Assembly (NCBI GenBank): GCA_046349875.1
Contig: JAXMBN010000010.1
Span: 94,247 to 158,246 of the forward strand
Reading direction: 5' to 3'
DNA: 64,000 bases
Origin: JAXMBN01 sp046349875
GTDB taxonomy: Bacteria > Planctomycetota > Planctomycetia > Pirellulales > Pirellulaceae
Shown: one piece after another, positions 19,401-29,817 of the stretch
How positions within the stretch are numbered: the stretch's first letter is position 1
Layout of the letters: each line of letters starts with the position of its first letter
Made by a program: the position numbers and the translations under genes
The notes under the pieces: generated by a model
What the model saw: only the letters and a program-made list of their open reading frames with translations
The model's database searches: none
Told to the model about the DNA's origin: nothing

Positions 19401-21773
19401 TTCGTGCACCTTGAACACATCGGGGAATGCGGTTACGGCAAGTTTCACCACCGCAGGCAGATATACCCTCAAGGTAAGCAACGGATCGGTCTCCACTACA
19501 GTCACGCTCAACGTCGTACAGACTTTGACGTCGTTAGCCATCAATACAACCGATGGGCAGAGCACGAATGTGAACTCGCCGCTCAGCGTGACTGGAAGCA
19601 GCAAACAAGTTGCGGTCCGAGGATTTGACCAATTTGGCAATGCAATGGCGACCTTGCCTACGTTGAGTTGGACCACGACCACGGTACCTACGGGTGGCTC
19701 TGCATCCGTAGGTTTGGTTTCGGGAACTGCGAAGGTTCAATTCACTCGCGTGGGAAATTATGTCGTTCGCGCGCAGTCGGGAAGTGTTCAAGCCAGTGTT
19801 GCCTTTACGGTATCTGCAACGCTGACCTGCATCGTTGCGGTTCTTCCCAACAGCAGTTTGCTCAGCACAACTACGGCGTTGGCAGTAACCGGAACCAGTC
19901 AAGCGATAACCGCACGAGGCCTAGATCAATTTGGGCAAACCATGGCTTCGCAACCGACATTTCAATGGTCGGGACTCTCGACGCCTAGCGGTGGTCAAAA
20001 TACGATCACCACCTCAGGTGCAACGGCGACCTCGACCTTCACCATGGCTGGAAACTATTCCATTCGAGCCTCTTCGGGCAGCGTTCAACTCGACATTGCC
20101 ATGCGCGTCGTTCAGACGACGACCCGAGTATCGGTCAGCCCTGGAACACTTTCGATTGAAACGCGGATGACGCAGCAGTTTACCGCCAGCGTCTATGATC
20201 AATTCGATGATGCGATGGCGACGACACCAACCATCACCTGGACAACCAATGGCGGAATCTGATTTCGAGTACCGGTCTTTTCATGGCGGGTACATCGGCT
20301 GGATCGTATACCGTGAGTGGTCGCGTAGGCTCTATTGGTTCGACCATCAACATCACGGTTACGACTCCGCCAGCGCAAACCAGCATTCGAAACTCAGCGA
20401 TCGCAAGCCTGGTTAGCTCGCTTAACGCGGATAACATGCTCACTCGAACCGAGATGATGCAGATTCTGCGATTGGCAGGATCGGACGGAACCGTGGATGC
20501 TATTGAACTGGCAGACTATCAGTTCATCGTTACGACGACTAGTACCTTTACGATGCCTAGCTACGTTCGTGAACTGGCCCGCGATGTTGTTTTCACCAAT
20601 GCTGCGAACGCAAAGTATAAAGGAGCGAACGCAGGCAACCTCGCTGCGGGAAGCTCGGGAACGCTACTGAATAATCTGGTCGATAAGTGGTTCTTGGGTA
20701 CCGACGATCCAACGATCACGGGATCGAATTTGACCTATCAGATTTCAACTGGCAACCTCTTCAACGGTACGCCTTCCCGGTCGGATGCCAAGCAAGGCAT
20801 GCTGGGAGATTGCTACTTCATCGCTGCCGTTTCTTCGATCGCAGATAAGAATGCGCTCGCTGTCCAAAACATGTTTGTCGACAATGGCGACGGTACCTAC
20901 ACCGTTCGCTTCTATGCAAACGGTGTTGCCGACTATGTCACGGTGAGCCGAAAGCTGCCGACCTACAGCAACGGAACCTTAGGGTATTCGAGCTACGGCA
21001 TGAATACCAATAGTAGTTCCACCACACTTTGGATCGCGCTAGCAGAAAAAGCGTACGCGCAGTGGAACGAAACGGGATTGGCAGGCCGCGACGGAACGAA
21101 TCGCTATGCCGCGATCGAAGGCGGATGGATGTCCAATGTCAACGCTCAGGTTCTTGGGTATGCCTCTTCCAATTACTCTGTTTCTACCGGCAGCAATAAA
21201 CAAGTCTTGATCAATGCACTTGCAACGAACAAGTCGGTTACCATCGGCACCCAAACGACGGTCGGTGCCGGTCTCGTCGGTGGTCACGCTTATATCGTCA
21301 CTGGCTACAATTCATCTACTGATACGTTTAGTCTTTACAATCCTTGGGGCAACACACATCCCGGAGGACTGACGTACGCTCAGTTGCAAGCTTATTGCAG
21401 CGCATTCTGCGTGACGGATCCTTCCACTACAAGTCAGATCAATGGCGGTGTGGTACGAGGCAATTTGGATCTCGGAGAATCGGAAGAACTCTCCATTGGT
21501 AATTGGACCAACGTCGTTGCCAGGGAATTGGATTGGCAACCGATGGGGGACGCAAACTCTCATGTGTCGATGAGTAACGACGCATCGGATGGATCCCCTT
21601 CACTGATGTCGATTGCCGACCAAGATTCATCGGATGTGGACGCAATTCGAGATGAATTCTGGAGTGAATATGAACGATCAGAAAAGGGAGAGCCTGCTGA
21701 GCGATCCCTGGATCTCGTCGCATCCTTGGTCGATGCCGCGCTGGAAGAACTGGACTGGGCAGAGCTAGCGTAA
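16406..21773 (+). CDS. Giant surface protein with Ig-like repeats and a calpain-type cysteine protease domain, frameshifted
   Basis: One gene read in three frames: about 16406-17850, 17990-20257 and 20257-21773. The N-terminus (LRRNKSLGFEQLETRMMN) resembles the LEPR-XLL motif of planctomycete surface proteins. About twelve Ig-like repeats of roughly 98 residues follow, most carrying DQFG. The C-terminal domain is calpain-like: catalytic Cys in QGMLGDCYFIAAVSS, His in VGGHAYIVTGYN and Asn in SLYNPWGN. Repeat 4 (17850-17990) shows at least four frame changes in 150 bp and one base appears missing near 20257 (GGAATCTG for GGAAATCTG). The start ATG has AGG 8-10 nt upstream. The function may be a cell-surface or processing protease; substrate unknown. 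Confidence 0.82.
16861..20400. repeat. Array of twelve Ig-like coding repeats, about 294 bp each
   Basis: Each unit begins near an L-T/S-S/T-x stretch and contains DQFG about 40 residues in, followed by xxPxxxW and PTGG, and ends with a GTYxxxxxxGS-type strand. Units alternate between two kinds: one with GLDQFGG-xLxSQP and one with GFDQFGNAMATLP. The true repeat unit therefore looks like a two-domain pair of about 590 bp. Repeat 4 is the damaged one. Confidence 0.75.
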
Positions 21774-21809
21774 GCTCCATCACTTGCCCAACCAAAGGCT
21801 TCCTTTTTG

Positions 21810-23075
21810 TTAGTTCAATAGGATCATAGCGAAGAGGAAGATCAAAAAGAGTATCAACAGTCCTAAAACGATCCAGGTGACGATCGATGTCTTGTATTTG
21901 ATATGAGGCGTTGCAAGTCGAATGCGCTGGTACTCCGGCGAAAAGACCATGTTGGCTTTAGCTGACCATAGCAAGTACAACAAGTAAGCACTGATCAACG
22001 TGCCGATGGGAATCCCGAGCAAGCCGATGGCTCCGAACACGGTTCCGCCGATGCGTCCTACATTGTTGAGCTTTCGCAGGCCAATCGCAACAATCCCTTG
22101 AACGATCCCAAGGGGTACATAAATGATCGGTAAGATCAGCATGATTGTCGCTGCAGCTGCTGCACCTCGCTGAGGCGAAGCGAGCATCACGACTCCGAAA
22201 ACCAAAGTGAAGAAGCCAAGGATAAGATAGAGGACGGCCCCAATTCCAAAGAGGATGCCAAAGGAGCGTATGCCAGCTTCGTGACTCAAGTGTTGTCGAC
22301 GTATGGCCTCATCTGCACTATCCGCAGTCGTCGCTTGAAAAGAGGTCTGCGAAGTGGCTTGATAGGGATTCCAATTGGCATTGCCGCTTGTTCCACTCGC
22401 CAGAGTCGGCGGTGCGGATGGAGTCGAACCAAAATCGTTTCCAAGCGTTTCGAAGACACTCGGCGCGGCATGTGTCGTCGGCTTAGCCGACACGACGGCA
22501 GGCGGTTGGACCGTCGGCTTGGCAGGTTGTGGCTTGGGTGTTGGTGCGGGGGCGGTATTCGATGGCGTTGATACAGGTCGCGTTGCGGAGGTTGATGGCG
22601 GCTTGGGTAAGGATGTCGAGCTGGGTTGCTTGGAAGGCGTTGATACCAAGGGCTGTGGAGTTGAGGGTGGTGCACTCTTCATCCGTTCGATGATGAATAC
22701 TTGTTGGCACGACGTGCACTTGCCTTTGCGGTATTCCATTTCAGGATTACCTTCAAACAAAGCGCTGCAGAACGGACAAGAAAATGCAAATCCCTCTTGT
22801 GACGCGGGTGCCTTTGAAGACTTGCCAATTGTAAAAATGTGCTTGCAATTCTTGCACATGCCACGCGTCCCTTGCAGCGATGCATCGCAAACAAGAATGT
22901 GCGAGCACTTCGGGCAAGGAACTTCCAACATGACATCTGCAGCGCTGGGAGGGGGCGTCGGACTCGGAATGGTCAAAAGGGTTTGGCAACCTGGACATTC
23001 ACATTTTTTGCCTTGGGAACCCTCGGGAACGCGAAGCAATTGAGAACACTGGGGGCAATGAAATTCGATCGACAT
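21810..23075 (-). CDS. Membrane protein with three N-terminal zinc ribbons
   Basis: A 421-residue protein. Three CxxC pairs of zinc-ribbon type lie in the first 140 residues (CPQC...CPGC, CPKC...CKNC, CPFC...CTSC). A Pro/Ser/Thr-rich linker of about 110 residues follows (residues 130-240), then about four hydrophobic segments in the C-terminal 170 residues (LFGIGAVLYLILGFFTLVF, IMLILPIIYVPLGIVQG, GLLGIPIGTLISAYLLYLL, TWIVLGLLILFLIFLFAMI). The ATG at 23075 begins MSIEFHCPQC; an upstream in-frame start adds no domain. The arrangement is common in planctomycetes but I know no function. It is convergent with the calpain-type gene. Confidence 0.8.
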   Translation of the reverse strand: MSIEFHCPQCSQLLRVPEGSQGKKCECPGCQTLLTIPSPTPPPSAADVMLEVPCPKCSHILVCDASLQGTRGMCKNCKHIFTIGKSSKAPASQEGFAFSCPFCSALFEGNPEMEYRKGKCTSCQQVFIIERMKSAPPSTPQPLVSTPSKQPSSTSLPKPPSTSATRPVSTPSNTAPAPTPKPQPAKPTVQPPAVVSAKPTTHAAPSVFETLGNDFGSTPSAPPTLASGTSGNANWNPYQATSQTSFQATTADSADEAIRRQHLSHEAGIRSFGILFGIGAVLYLILGFFTLVFGVVMLASPQRGAAAAATIMLILPIIYVPLGIVQGIVAIGLRKLNNVGRIGGTVFGAIGLLGIPIGTLISAYLLYLLWSAKANMVFSPEYQRIRLATPHIKYKTSIVTWIVLGLLILFLIFLFAMILLN

Positions 23076-23467
23076 AGAAAGGACATCAAGGTGGGAATGG
23101 AAGAGGCGACCTAAACCTTCGAAGTGTGGATTCGCATCGAAATGGCAAGACTCGAACAATTTCCCATTCTAATTCCAGGCCTTCATCGTGAGAAACCAAA
23201 TGGGTGGTGTCATCCTCGGAAAGGTGCCAAAAATTCGCATTCTCGAAAGCTATCGCTGCAGATCTGACCGGAAAAAGGCCACTAACCGGTAGAGTTCGCA
23301 CAAAGTCCCGAAATTACGGCGTTTGACTTATCCGACGGCACCGTCAAAGTCGATACGAACGAAAGCGGCGCGGAAGGTGCCGAATTGCTGGCTAATGGTG
23401 TCGAGATAATCGACGACGATTGGTACGGAAACGTCATCGAAGACAACAAGCATAGGAACTCGCAAGG
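23076..23467. other. Intergenic region with a start-less open fragment
   Basis: From 23289 an open frame of about 60 codons runs into the first codons of the WD40 gene and stops at about 23476. It encodes an acidic peptide (VEFAQSPEITAFDLSDG and following) but has a stop just upstream and no ATG, GTG or good TTG start. It may be the tail of a decayed gene. Nothing else was recognised. Confidence 0.4.
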
Positions 23468-24523
23468 ATGTGGGTAAATTGCATTGCGATCGCGATGCTC
23501 GTCGGATGGGTAACTCCAACGTTTGCTGGAGATCCTCCGCGCGATGAGCATTCAATCGTGTTCAAGCTTCAGCCCTTGGACGCCAAACTCGAATCCCCGG
23601 TCGTGACGGCGATGACTCTTTCGCCCGATCGTCAATGGTTAGCGGTTTCTGGCGATGATCATGCCATTCGCATGATTCGTCTCCAAGATTGCACTACCCA
23701 AGCGACTCTCTTGGGACACTCGGACTGGGTGCGATCGATCGAGTTTTCACGCGATGGAAAATGGCTAGCTTCGGTGGGCAATGACGGAGAACTTCGCGTT
23801 TGGTCAACCGATTCGGTTAGCGATCAAACTCAAGGGCGCGTTCTAGCGAAAGAAGAGCACGCCTTGACGATGGTGGCCTTTCATCCCGATAGCGATCGAC
23901 TCTTTATCGCTGGGTTTCATACCGAGATCGAAAGTTGGTCACTCAGCGCCGGCCAAAAACTTTGGTCGGTAACTTCGAGCACCAATGATAATCGAGCCCT
24001 TCGTATTTCTCCCAATGGAGAACTGCTTGCCTGGGGTGGTCGCGATGGAATCGTTCACGTCTACGACGTCAACGAAAAGTCCTTCGTCATTCAAAAGCCT
24101 CTGCATCGCGATCGTATACGAAGTGTGGAGTTCTCGATCGACAGTACTCGCATTCTGTCAATTGGTGAAGATCGAAAGTTCTGTCGCTACGATCTTCCAG
24201 CGGATGTGTTAACGCTCGAGAAGCAAATGCAAACCGGCAAACTGATGTCGATGGCCATCGTGGATTTGATCACGACCGCGATCGGAGGAAGCGACAATCT
24301 CATTCATTTCCATACGCTCGTAGACAATCGAGAGTTAGGTGCGATCGCTGGACATCGAGGCACCATCAGTATCCTTTGCTGTGATGATGCTCATCTCGTA
24401 TCGAGTGGCTATGACACCACGATTCGAGTATGGAATTGGAAAGATATTTGGGAAACGATCGAAACCAGTCCAGCTCCCCCTGAACTTTCCGCACGCCCAA
24501 CCATCGATGCCACTGTTCGCTAA
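23468..24523 (+). CDS. Secreted WD40-repeat protein
   Basis: A 351-residue protein with a short signal peptide (MWVNCIAIAMLVGWVTPTFA). About seven WD40-type blades follow, with typical ends such as LLGHSDWVRSIEFSRDGKWLASVGNDGELRVWS, VAFHPDSDRLFIAGF and IAGHRGTISILCCDDAHLVSSGYDTTIRVWNWKD. It probably forms a periplasmic or surface beta-propeller used for protein contacts, without a catalytic motif. A weak AGGA lies about 10 nt before the ATG. The large SdrD-B-repeat gene starts 56 bp downstream on the same strand, so the two may be co-transcribed. Confidence 0.83.
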   Translation: MWVNCIAIAMLVGWVTPTFAGDPPRDEHSIVFKLQPLDAKLESPVVTAMTLSPDRQWLAVSGDDHAIRMIRLQDCTTQATLLGHSDWVRSIEFSRDGKWLASVGNDGELRVWSTDSVSDQTQGRVLAKEEHALTMVAFHPDSDRLFIAGFHTEIESWSLSAGQKLWSVTSSTNDNRALRISPNGELLAWGGRDGIVHVYDVNEKSFVIQKPLHRDRIRSVEFSIDSTRILSIGEDRKFCRYDLPADVLTLEKQMQTGKLMSMAIVDLITTAIGGSDNLIHFHTLVDNRELGAIAGHRGTISILCCDDAHLVSSGYDTTIRVWNWKDIWETIETSPAPPELSARPTIDATVR

Positions 24524-24579
24524 AGCACCGAACCGGCGAACTTTGGCCTAAGTTCCAATAGGAATGCATGGAGGTATAC

Positions 24580-27500
24580 ATGTCGATTGCACGTCGAATC
24601 CGTCAATGGAGAAACAGTTGGTCCGCGCCCCGAACCGCTGATTTGCCTAAGCGATCTATCCGACGAGCCACCGTGGAAACGATGGAACCTCGGTTACTCT
24701 TCAATGCAGACCCGATTTGGTTGGGTGGAGTCTACGTCGAATCAGACATTGGTCATGACGACCACGGCGATCTCTTTTACGTAAGCTTCAAGGGTGGTGC
24801 CCAAGGAACGAAGCTCGATCGTTTGATTTTGAATACCGATCAGAACGCGACAGGTTACAGTGTTGGCGACAATATTTTTGATACCCTGTCAACTGGTTTG
24901 GGTGCGGACCATGCGATCGGATTCAAAATCGAAAAGCTACAAACCGCGAATCCGAATGCTAAAGTCACGGCAACTGTCGATGATGCGTCGATGAAACTCG
25001 TGCTTCAATTTGAGAACTTCTATGCCGGTGACCTATTGGTGTTCTCGATCGATGTCGACGAAGTTCAGCATTACGATCCGAGCGAAACCAATCTCGATAT
25101 TATCAACGGTGGGCTCGACCCGATCACCTCGGGTGTAGAGTTCCAGGGATCGAAACTCTTTGGAGAATTCTCCGCGCCGCACTACGAGATCGTCAACGGA
25201 ACGGGTACGTTCCTCAATGCCTACAACACGATAGTGGATCCTGCGGGATTGCCGATTCCTCGCGATGATGACAATGGCTTGCGCGACCGATCTGCAGGAA
25301 CCGCTCTCTCCATGCAGCAGATCCCCAAACCGATCAGTCTCGCAGGGACCGTATACTATGACAACGATATGGATCTTACCCAAGATGCAATCGATCAAGG
25401 GATTGCAGGGGTTCAGTTGGAGCTTTGGCTCAAACAGGGAAACACCTACGTCAATACAGGTCACAAGACGACGACCGATGCACAAGGCAACTATCGCTTT
25501 GGAGTCGAACTCAAACTCCAGCCAGGTACCTACCAGATTCGGGAAGCTCAACCGCAAGGGTATTTGAGCGTTGGCGCGGTTCCTGGATCGATCGCCGGTG
25601 TGGGAACCGTCGGGCAGACGGTGAGCAACAATAAGGATGTTTTGACCGAGATCACGATTGCCAAAGGAGATCAACATGCCGTCGATCTCGACTTTGCCGA
25701 AATCATGCCGGCAAGCATTTCAGGACATGTTTGTTTGGTAATGCCTGGTTTCGATTGTTTTTCAACCGCACCCAATAGCAAGACGCCGTTGTCGGGTGTC
25801 TTGATCGATTTGCTCGATGCTCAAGGCAACAAGATCGCTTCCACAACGACAGCGGCGGATGGTTCATACCGATTTGAACAGTTACCTGCCGGTGTTTACA
25901 CCGTTGTCGAGCATACTCCACCTCAGTATATCGATGGTGCGGCCAAGGTTGGTACCATTGCTGGAAGCACAGTCGGTAAGCTCGACAATTCCAATCGTAT
26001 CAGTCAGATTATCGTCGCTGGCGGTATGAATGGGGTCGATTATGACTTCTGCGAATTGCTTCCAGGTTCGCTTTCGGGACACGTATACGAAGATAAGAAT
26101 GATGATGGCATTCGTTCGAACACCGAAGCCTTCATTGCGGGTGTAGTGGTTCGTTTGCTCGATCAAACGGGCAAACAAGTGGCTCAAACGACTACGGATG
26201 CCAATGGGTATTATAAGTTTTCGTTCTTAGGGCCTGGGACCTATTGCATCGTTGAGGAAACGCCCAATGGCTACATCGATGGCAAAGACCGAGCCGGAAC
26301 GATCTTGGGAAATGGAGTCGGTCAAGCGATCAACCCAGGTGACAAGATCAAAGATATCGTTCTCCCATCCGGCCGCGATGGTGTCGATTACGATTTTGGT
26401 GAATTGAAGCAAGGCAGTATCTCTGGAAAAGTCTTCGTCGATTTCGATGGCGATTGCTACAAAGACCCCGGAGTCGATCAGCCCATCAGCAACGTTCTTG
26501 TGCAGTTGCTGGATGCTCAAGGAAAGGTCATCCAAGAAACGCGTACAGACGCTCAAGGAAACTATCGTTTTGATGGGCTGCGCCCGGGTGTGTATGCTGT
26601 TCGAGAAATCCAACCAGCTGGCTATTTACAAGGTGGTCAGACCGTCGGTTCGGGTGGCGGGGACGCAACGCTCCAAGACCATCTTCGAAATATTGGTTTG
26701 CAAAGTGGCGATCATTTTGTGGACTATGACTTCTGCGAGATTCCTCCAGCAGATATCGCTGGCTGGGTGTTTGTCGATTCGAACGGTGATTGTTTGTTCC
26801 AACCCAATGAAGCTCCGATCGCTGGTGTGCGAATCGACTTGCTCGACGGAGCTGGCAATCTACTGCAAACAACCTACACGCTTGCGGATGGATCGTATCG
26901 CTTTACCCAATTGCCACCAGGAACGTATGCGGTCAAAGAATATCAACCTGTTGGATACTATCAGGGTGGACAAAAAGCAGGATCGCATGGTGGTGACGAT
27001 AGCCTAACCGATTTGATTCGAACGATCCCAATCGAGGCCGGGGCTCACTTGATCGACTACAACTTCTGCGAGAAAAAACCTGCCTCGTTGGGAGGCAAAG
27101 TCTTCGTCGATAAAGACAACGATTGCGTCCAGGATTCCGATGAGTTTCCATTGGCCAACGTGAAGATTGAATTGCTCGACAAACAGGGCAACGTGGTGAA
27201 AACGACTTTCACCGACACGAATGGGCAGTACCGCTTCGTCGATCTCGAAGCAGGTGAATACTCTGTTCGCGAAACACAACCTGCCGAGTATTTCCAAGGA
27301 AATAGTATGGCGCCTGCTGGGCGAGCCGTGTCGGTCAATCCCGATCTATTGGGATCAATTGGTCTCTTGTCCGGTGAAGATCTTCGCAATCTCGATTTTT
27401 GCGAACTGCCTCCGGCGATGATCTCGGGATACGTTTTCCAAGATGGAGCCACCATCATCTCTTCGGACGGTTCTCTTCCGAAAGAACTCCGACCGGTTCG

Positions 27501-29094
27501 CAATGGTTTGCGGACTGCCGATGACACGCCGATCGCGGGTGTAGTGCTCGAATTGAGAAATGGTCTGGGACTCAAGATGACGCCCGATCAAGCGATGGCA
27601 GGATATTACTCTGGGGATTCGATTCGCGTCGTTACCGATGCGAATGGATACTTCGAGTTCCGTGGCTTGATGGCGGGTACGTACAGCGTTTATGAAGTCC
27701 ATCCCGATGGCTATGAAGATGGGATCGATACGCCAGGTCCGAATGGAATCATCGCGGTGAACCCCGAAGACTTCGATGATGGCGCCGCTCTTCAAGGATT
27801 GATCGAGACCTTGATGCTCAGTGGCGAGACCGATCCTCGCAATGATGCCATCCTTTTGATTAGTCTCAACTATGGCGAGCATGCTCAAGAAAACAACTTC
27901 AGCGAAGTGAAGGTGTCGCCATTGCCACCTCCGCCGCCCGAACCACCCAAGCTTTACAATCCTCCGCCAACTCCTAATGGATATGTTCAAAATCCGTTTG
28001 AAACCGTGTTGCCTCCAGGACTACCTCCCGCATTGCACGAAGATCTGCTTGTAGGTGGTGGCGTTGTGGTGCCGTATACATGGCACTTGAGCGTGGTAAA
28101 CTCGGGAACGCCTCGCGGGTATCGTCAAGACAAGGTCGCCGATAAAGAGCGGATCGTTCGAGCAACGACGATCTTGGATGTGACCCAGTGGACCGTTGCA
28201 GGAATGCATCAAGGTAAGTGGAACATCGTTTCGGCCAATGCTAAAGCTCCGACCGTCAAGACTCCTAAGGCCTTCAGCTTGGGCGGTGCCAAAGCCCTTG
28301 CAGGTGACTTCAATGGAGATGGAACCGATGAATTGGCGCTGTTCCATAAAGGCGAATGGTTGCTCGATGTGAACGGCAATGGTGAATGGGATAAGGAAGA
28401 TCTTTGGGCTCGGTTGGGTGATGCTGAAGATATTCCCGTCGTTGGAGACTGGGATGGTGATGGCAAAGATGACATTGGTATCTTCGGCCCTGAATGGGAA
28501 GGGGATCCCAAAGCGATCGCCAAGGAGCCAGGATTGCCTGATCCCGATAACCTCAAAGCGACACGTCCAAAAAACGTTCCGCCATCTCGGGAAGAAGCTC
28601 CACCTCGTGAACGCTTGATGCAACGTAGTCCACGGGCCGATGGTCGGGCGGATTTAGTGGATCACATTTTCCGCTTTGGTGAACAAGAAGATCAAGCCAT
28701 CGCAGGCGATTTCAATGGAGATGGCATTTCATCGGTCGGCGTTTTCCGCGGTGGCAAATGGCATCTTGATTTGGACGGCGATGGTAAGTTTACCGAACGC
28801 GATGCGGTGCTCGAGTTTGGTCGCGCTGGCGATAAAGCGCTCACCGGTGACTTCGACGGCGATGGCATTGATGAGCTTGCGATCGTACGTGGCAATCAGG
28901 TCATCGTAGATAGCAACCACAACGGAGAAGTCGATCCTGCGGACAAAGTCTTCGAGCTAGAAAGCACGGAGGGCCAAGTCGTCGTAGGTGATTTCGATGG
29001 TGATGGTATCGATGAAGTCGCCTTGCATCAATCGATCGAAACTCCCGATGGCAAACGCCAAGCTGCCGTCCCCGTGGCCGAGCCTCGCCGATAA
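24580..29094 (+). CDS. Giant surface protein with LEPR-XLL motif, SdrD-B-like repeats and FG-GAP-type repeats
   Basis: A 1504-residue protein. The N-terminus is basic, then carries VETMEPRLLFNADPI, a LEPR-XLL motif found on planctomycete large secreted proteins. About seven SdrD-B-like Ig domains follow (residues about 250-1080), each opening with SxxGxVxxD and containing xxGxYxFxxLxxGxYxVxE. A Pro-rich stretch (PLPPPPPEPPKLYNPPPTP) separates them from four to five repeats of GDFNGDGxDExA type (FG-GAP/VCBS, calcium-binding, near residues 1245-1490). GGAGG lies 5 nt before the ATG at 24580, which decides the start over an ATG at 24568. Likely a cell-surface or extracellular adhesive protein. 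Confidence 0.88.
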   Translation: MSIARRIRQWRNSWSAPRTADLPKRSIRRATVETMEPRLLFNADPIWLGGVYVESDIGHDDHGDLFYVSFKGGAQGTKLDRLILNTDQNATGYSVGDNIFDTLSTGLGADHAIGFKIEKLQTANPNAKVTATVDDASMKLVLQFENFYAGDLLVFSIDVDEVQHYDPSETNLDIINGGLDPITSGVEFQGSKLFGEFSAPHYEIVNGTGTFLNAYNTIVDPAGLPIPRDDDNGLRDRSAGTALSMQQIPKPISLAGTVYYDNDMDLTQDAIDQGIAGVQLELWLKQGNTYVNTGHKTTTDAQGNYRFGVELKLQPGTYQIREAQPQGYLSVGAVPGSIAGVGTVGQTVSNNKDVLTEITIAKGDQHAVDLDFAEIMPASISGHVCLVMPGFDCFSTAPNSKTPLSGVLIDLLDAQGNKIASTTTAADGSYRFEQLPAGVYTVVEHTPPQYIDGAAKVGTIAGSTVGKLDNSNRISQIIVAGGMNGVDYDFCELLPGSLSGHVYEDKNDDGIRSNTEAFIAGVVVRLLDQTGKQVAQTTTDANGYYKFSFLGPGTYCIVEETPNGYIDGKDRAGTILGNGVGQAINPGDKIKDIVLPSGRDGVDYDFGELKQGSISGKVFVDFDGDCYKDPGVDQPISNVLVQLLDAQGKVIQETRTDAQGNYRFDGLRPGVYAVREIQPAGYLQGGQTVGSGGGDATLQDHLRNIGLQSGDHFVDYDFCEIPPADIAGWVFVDSNGDCLFQPNEAPIAGVRIDLLDGAGNLLQTTYTLADGSYRFTQLPPGTYAVKEYQPVGYYQGGQKAGSHGGDDSLTDLIRTIPIEAGAHLIDYNFCEKKPASLGGKVFVDKDNDCVQDSDEFPLANVKIELLDKQGNVVKTTFTDTNGQYRFVDLEAGEYSVRETQPAEYFQGNSMAPAGRAVSVNPDLLGSIGLLSGEDLRNLDFCELPPAMISGYVFQDGATIISSDGSLPKELRPVRNGLRTADDTPIAGVVLELRNGLGLKMTPDQAMAGYYSGDSIRVVTDANGYFEFRGLMAGTYSVYEVHPDGYEDGIDTPGPNGIIAVNPEDFDDGAALQGLIETLMLSGETDPRNDAILLISLNYGEHAQENNFSEVKVSPLPPPPPEPPKLYNPPPTPNGYVQNPFETVLPPGLPPALHEDLLVGGGVVVPYTWHLSVVNSGTPRGYRQDKVADKERIVRATTILDVTQWTVAGMHQGKWNIVSANAKAPTVKTPKAFSLGGAKALAGDFNGDGTDELALFHKGEWLLDVNGNGEWDKEDLWARLGDAEDIPVVGDWDGDGKDDIGIFGPEWEGDPKAIAKEPGLPDPDNLKATRPKNVPPSREEAPPRERLMQRSPRADGRADLVDHIFRFGEQEDQAIAGDFNGDGISSVGVFRGGKWHLDLDGDGKFTERDAVLEFGRAGDKALTGDFDGDGIDELAIVRGNQVIVDSNHNGEVDPADKVFELESTEGQVVVGDFDGDGIDEVALHQSIETPDGKRQAAVPVAEPRR

Positions 29095-29152
29095 ATCACG
29101 CGGACAATGTGAGGACTATTTCGTCCCGAGCCGCCGATGCATATCCGGGGTT

Positions 29153-29175
29153 GACCTTGGAGGATGTCCAAGGTC
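29153..29175. terminator. Hairpin between convergent genes, no T-tract
   Basis: A 9-bp inverted repeat (GACCTTGGA / TCCAAGGTC) with loop GGATG lies between the stop of the SdrD-B protein gene and the stop of the flavodoxin-like gene. It is a probable bidirectional transcription stop. As at 1629-1659, there is no T run. Confidence 0.45.
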
Positions 29176-29196
29176 GATCCCTCAGTGGGCCTCGAT

Positions 29197-29760
29197 TTAC
29201 TTGCCGAGATCTTGAAATCGATCGTAGGATTGATTGAGTGGATGCATATCCTTCTTACCATCGATCATGGTGGCGGTCCATTCTGCAAGCCGAAGGCCCA
29301 GCCTGCGACATGCTTCTTGAACGCGTTTATCGTCAGGTCCACCCGCTGAAATCGCTCCGTAATGCGCTGAGAATTTGACCCCTGTATAGTCGGTCAATCC
29401 GAAAACAAGAAAACCATAATTGATCAAAATCGACATCAAGGTCATGCATGTCCATTCTTGGCCTCCTCCCCATGCACCCGCTGAAGTGAAAACGCAACCG
29501 ATCTTTCCGTCGCGTTTTCCCCAGTTCTCAATGGGTTGTTGATCCCACCACTGTTTCATTTGCCAACTCACGCTCCCGTAATTGGTGGGCGAGCCTAAGG
29601 CAATTCCATCACACCATGCCAAGTCGGAATGGGACGCTTGTTCGATGCTCAGTAACCGAACTTCAGCAGTAGGCAATTGAGCGGCGCCCTCGGAGACAAG
29701 GTGGGCCATTCTTTGTGTGTTGCTTGTGTTCGAATGGTAAATTACCAGTATCTTGGGCAT
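29197..29760 (-). CDS. WrbA-like flavodoxin-fold NAD(P)H-dependent oxidoreductase
   Basis: A 187-residue flavodoxin-fold protein, probably binding FMN and reducing quinones. The phosphate loop is KILVIYHSNTSNTQRMAHL, and the WrbA-like signatures GIALGSPTNYGSVSWQMKQWWDQQ and TSAGAWGGGQEWTCMTLMSIL-type segments follow. It is slightly shorter than Escherichia coli WrbA. The ATG at 29760 is clear, with no alternative. It sits just downstream of the xylan-locus genes on the same strand, 57 bp from the xylanase gene, but a functional link is not shown. Confidence 0.88.
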   Translation of the reverse strand: MPKILVIYHSNTSNTQRMAHLVSEGAAQLPTAEVRLLSIEQASHSDLAWCDGIALGSPTNYGSVSWQMKQWWDQQPIENWGKRDGKIGCVFTSAGAWGGGQEWTCMTLMSILINYGFLVFGLTDYTGVKFSAHYGAISAGGPDDKRVQEACRRLGLRLAEWTATMIDGKKDMHPLNQSYDRFQDLGK

Positions 29761-29817
29761 AGTCGTAGGTTTTGTAATTTTGAGGGTGGGCGTATCCTGA
29801 AGATGGACTAGCCCCTG

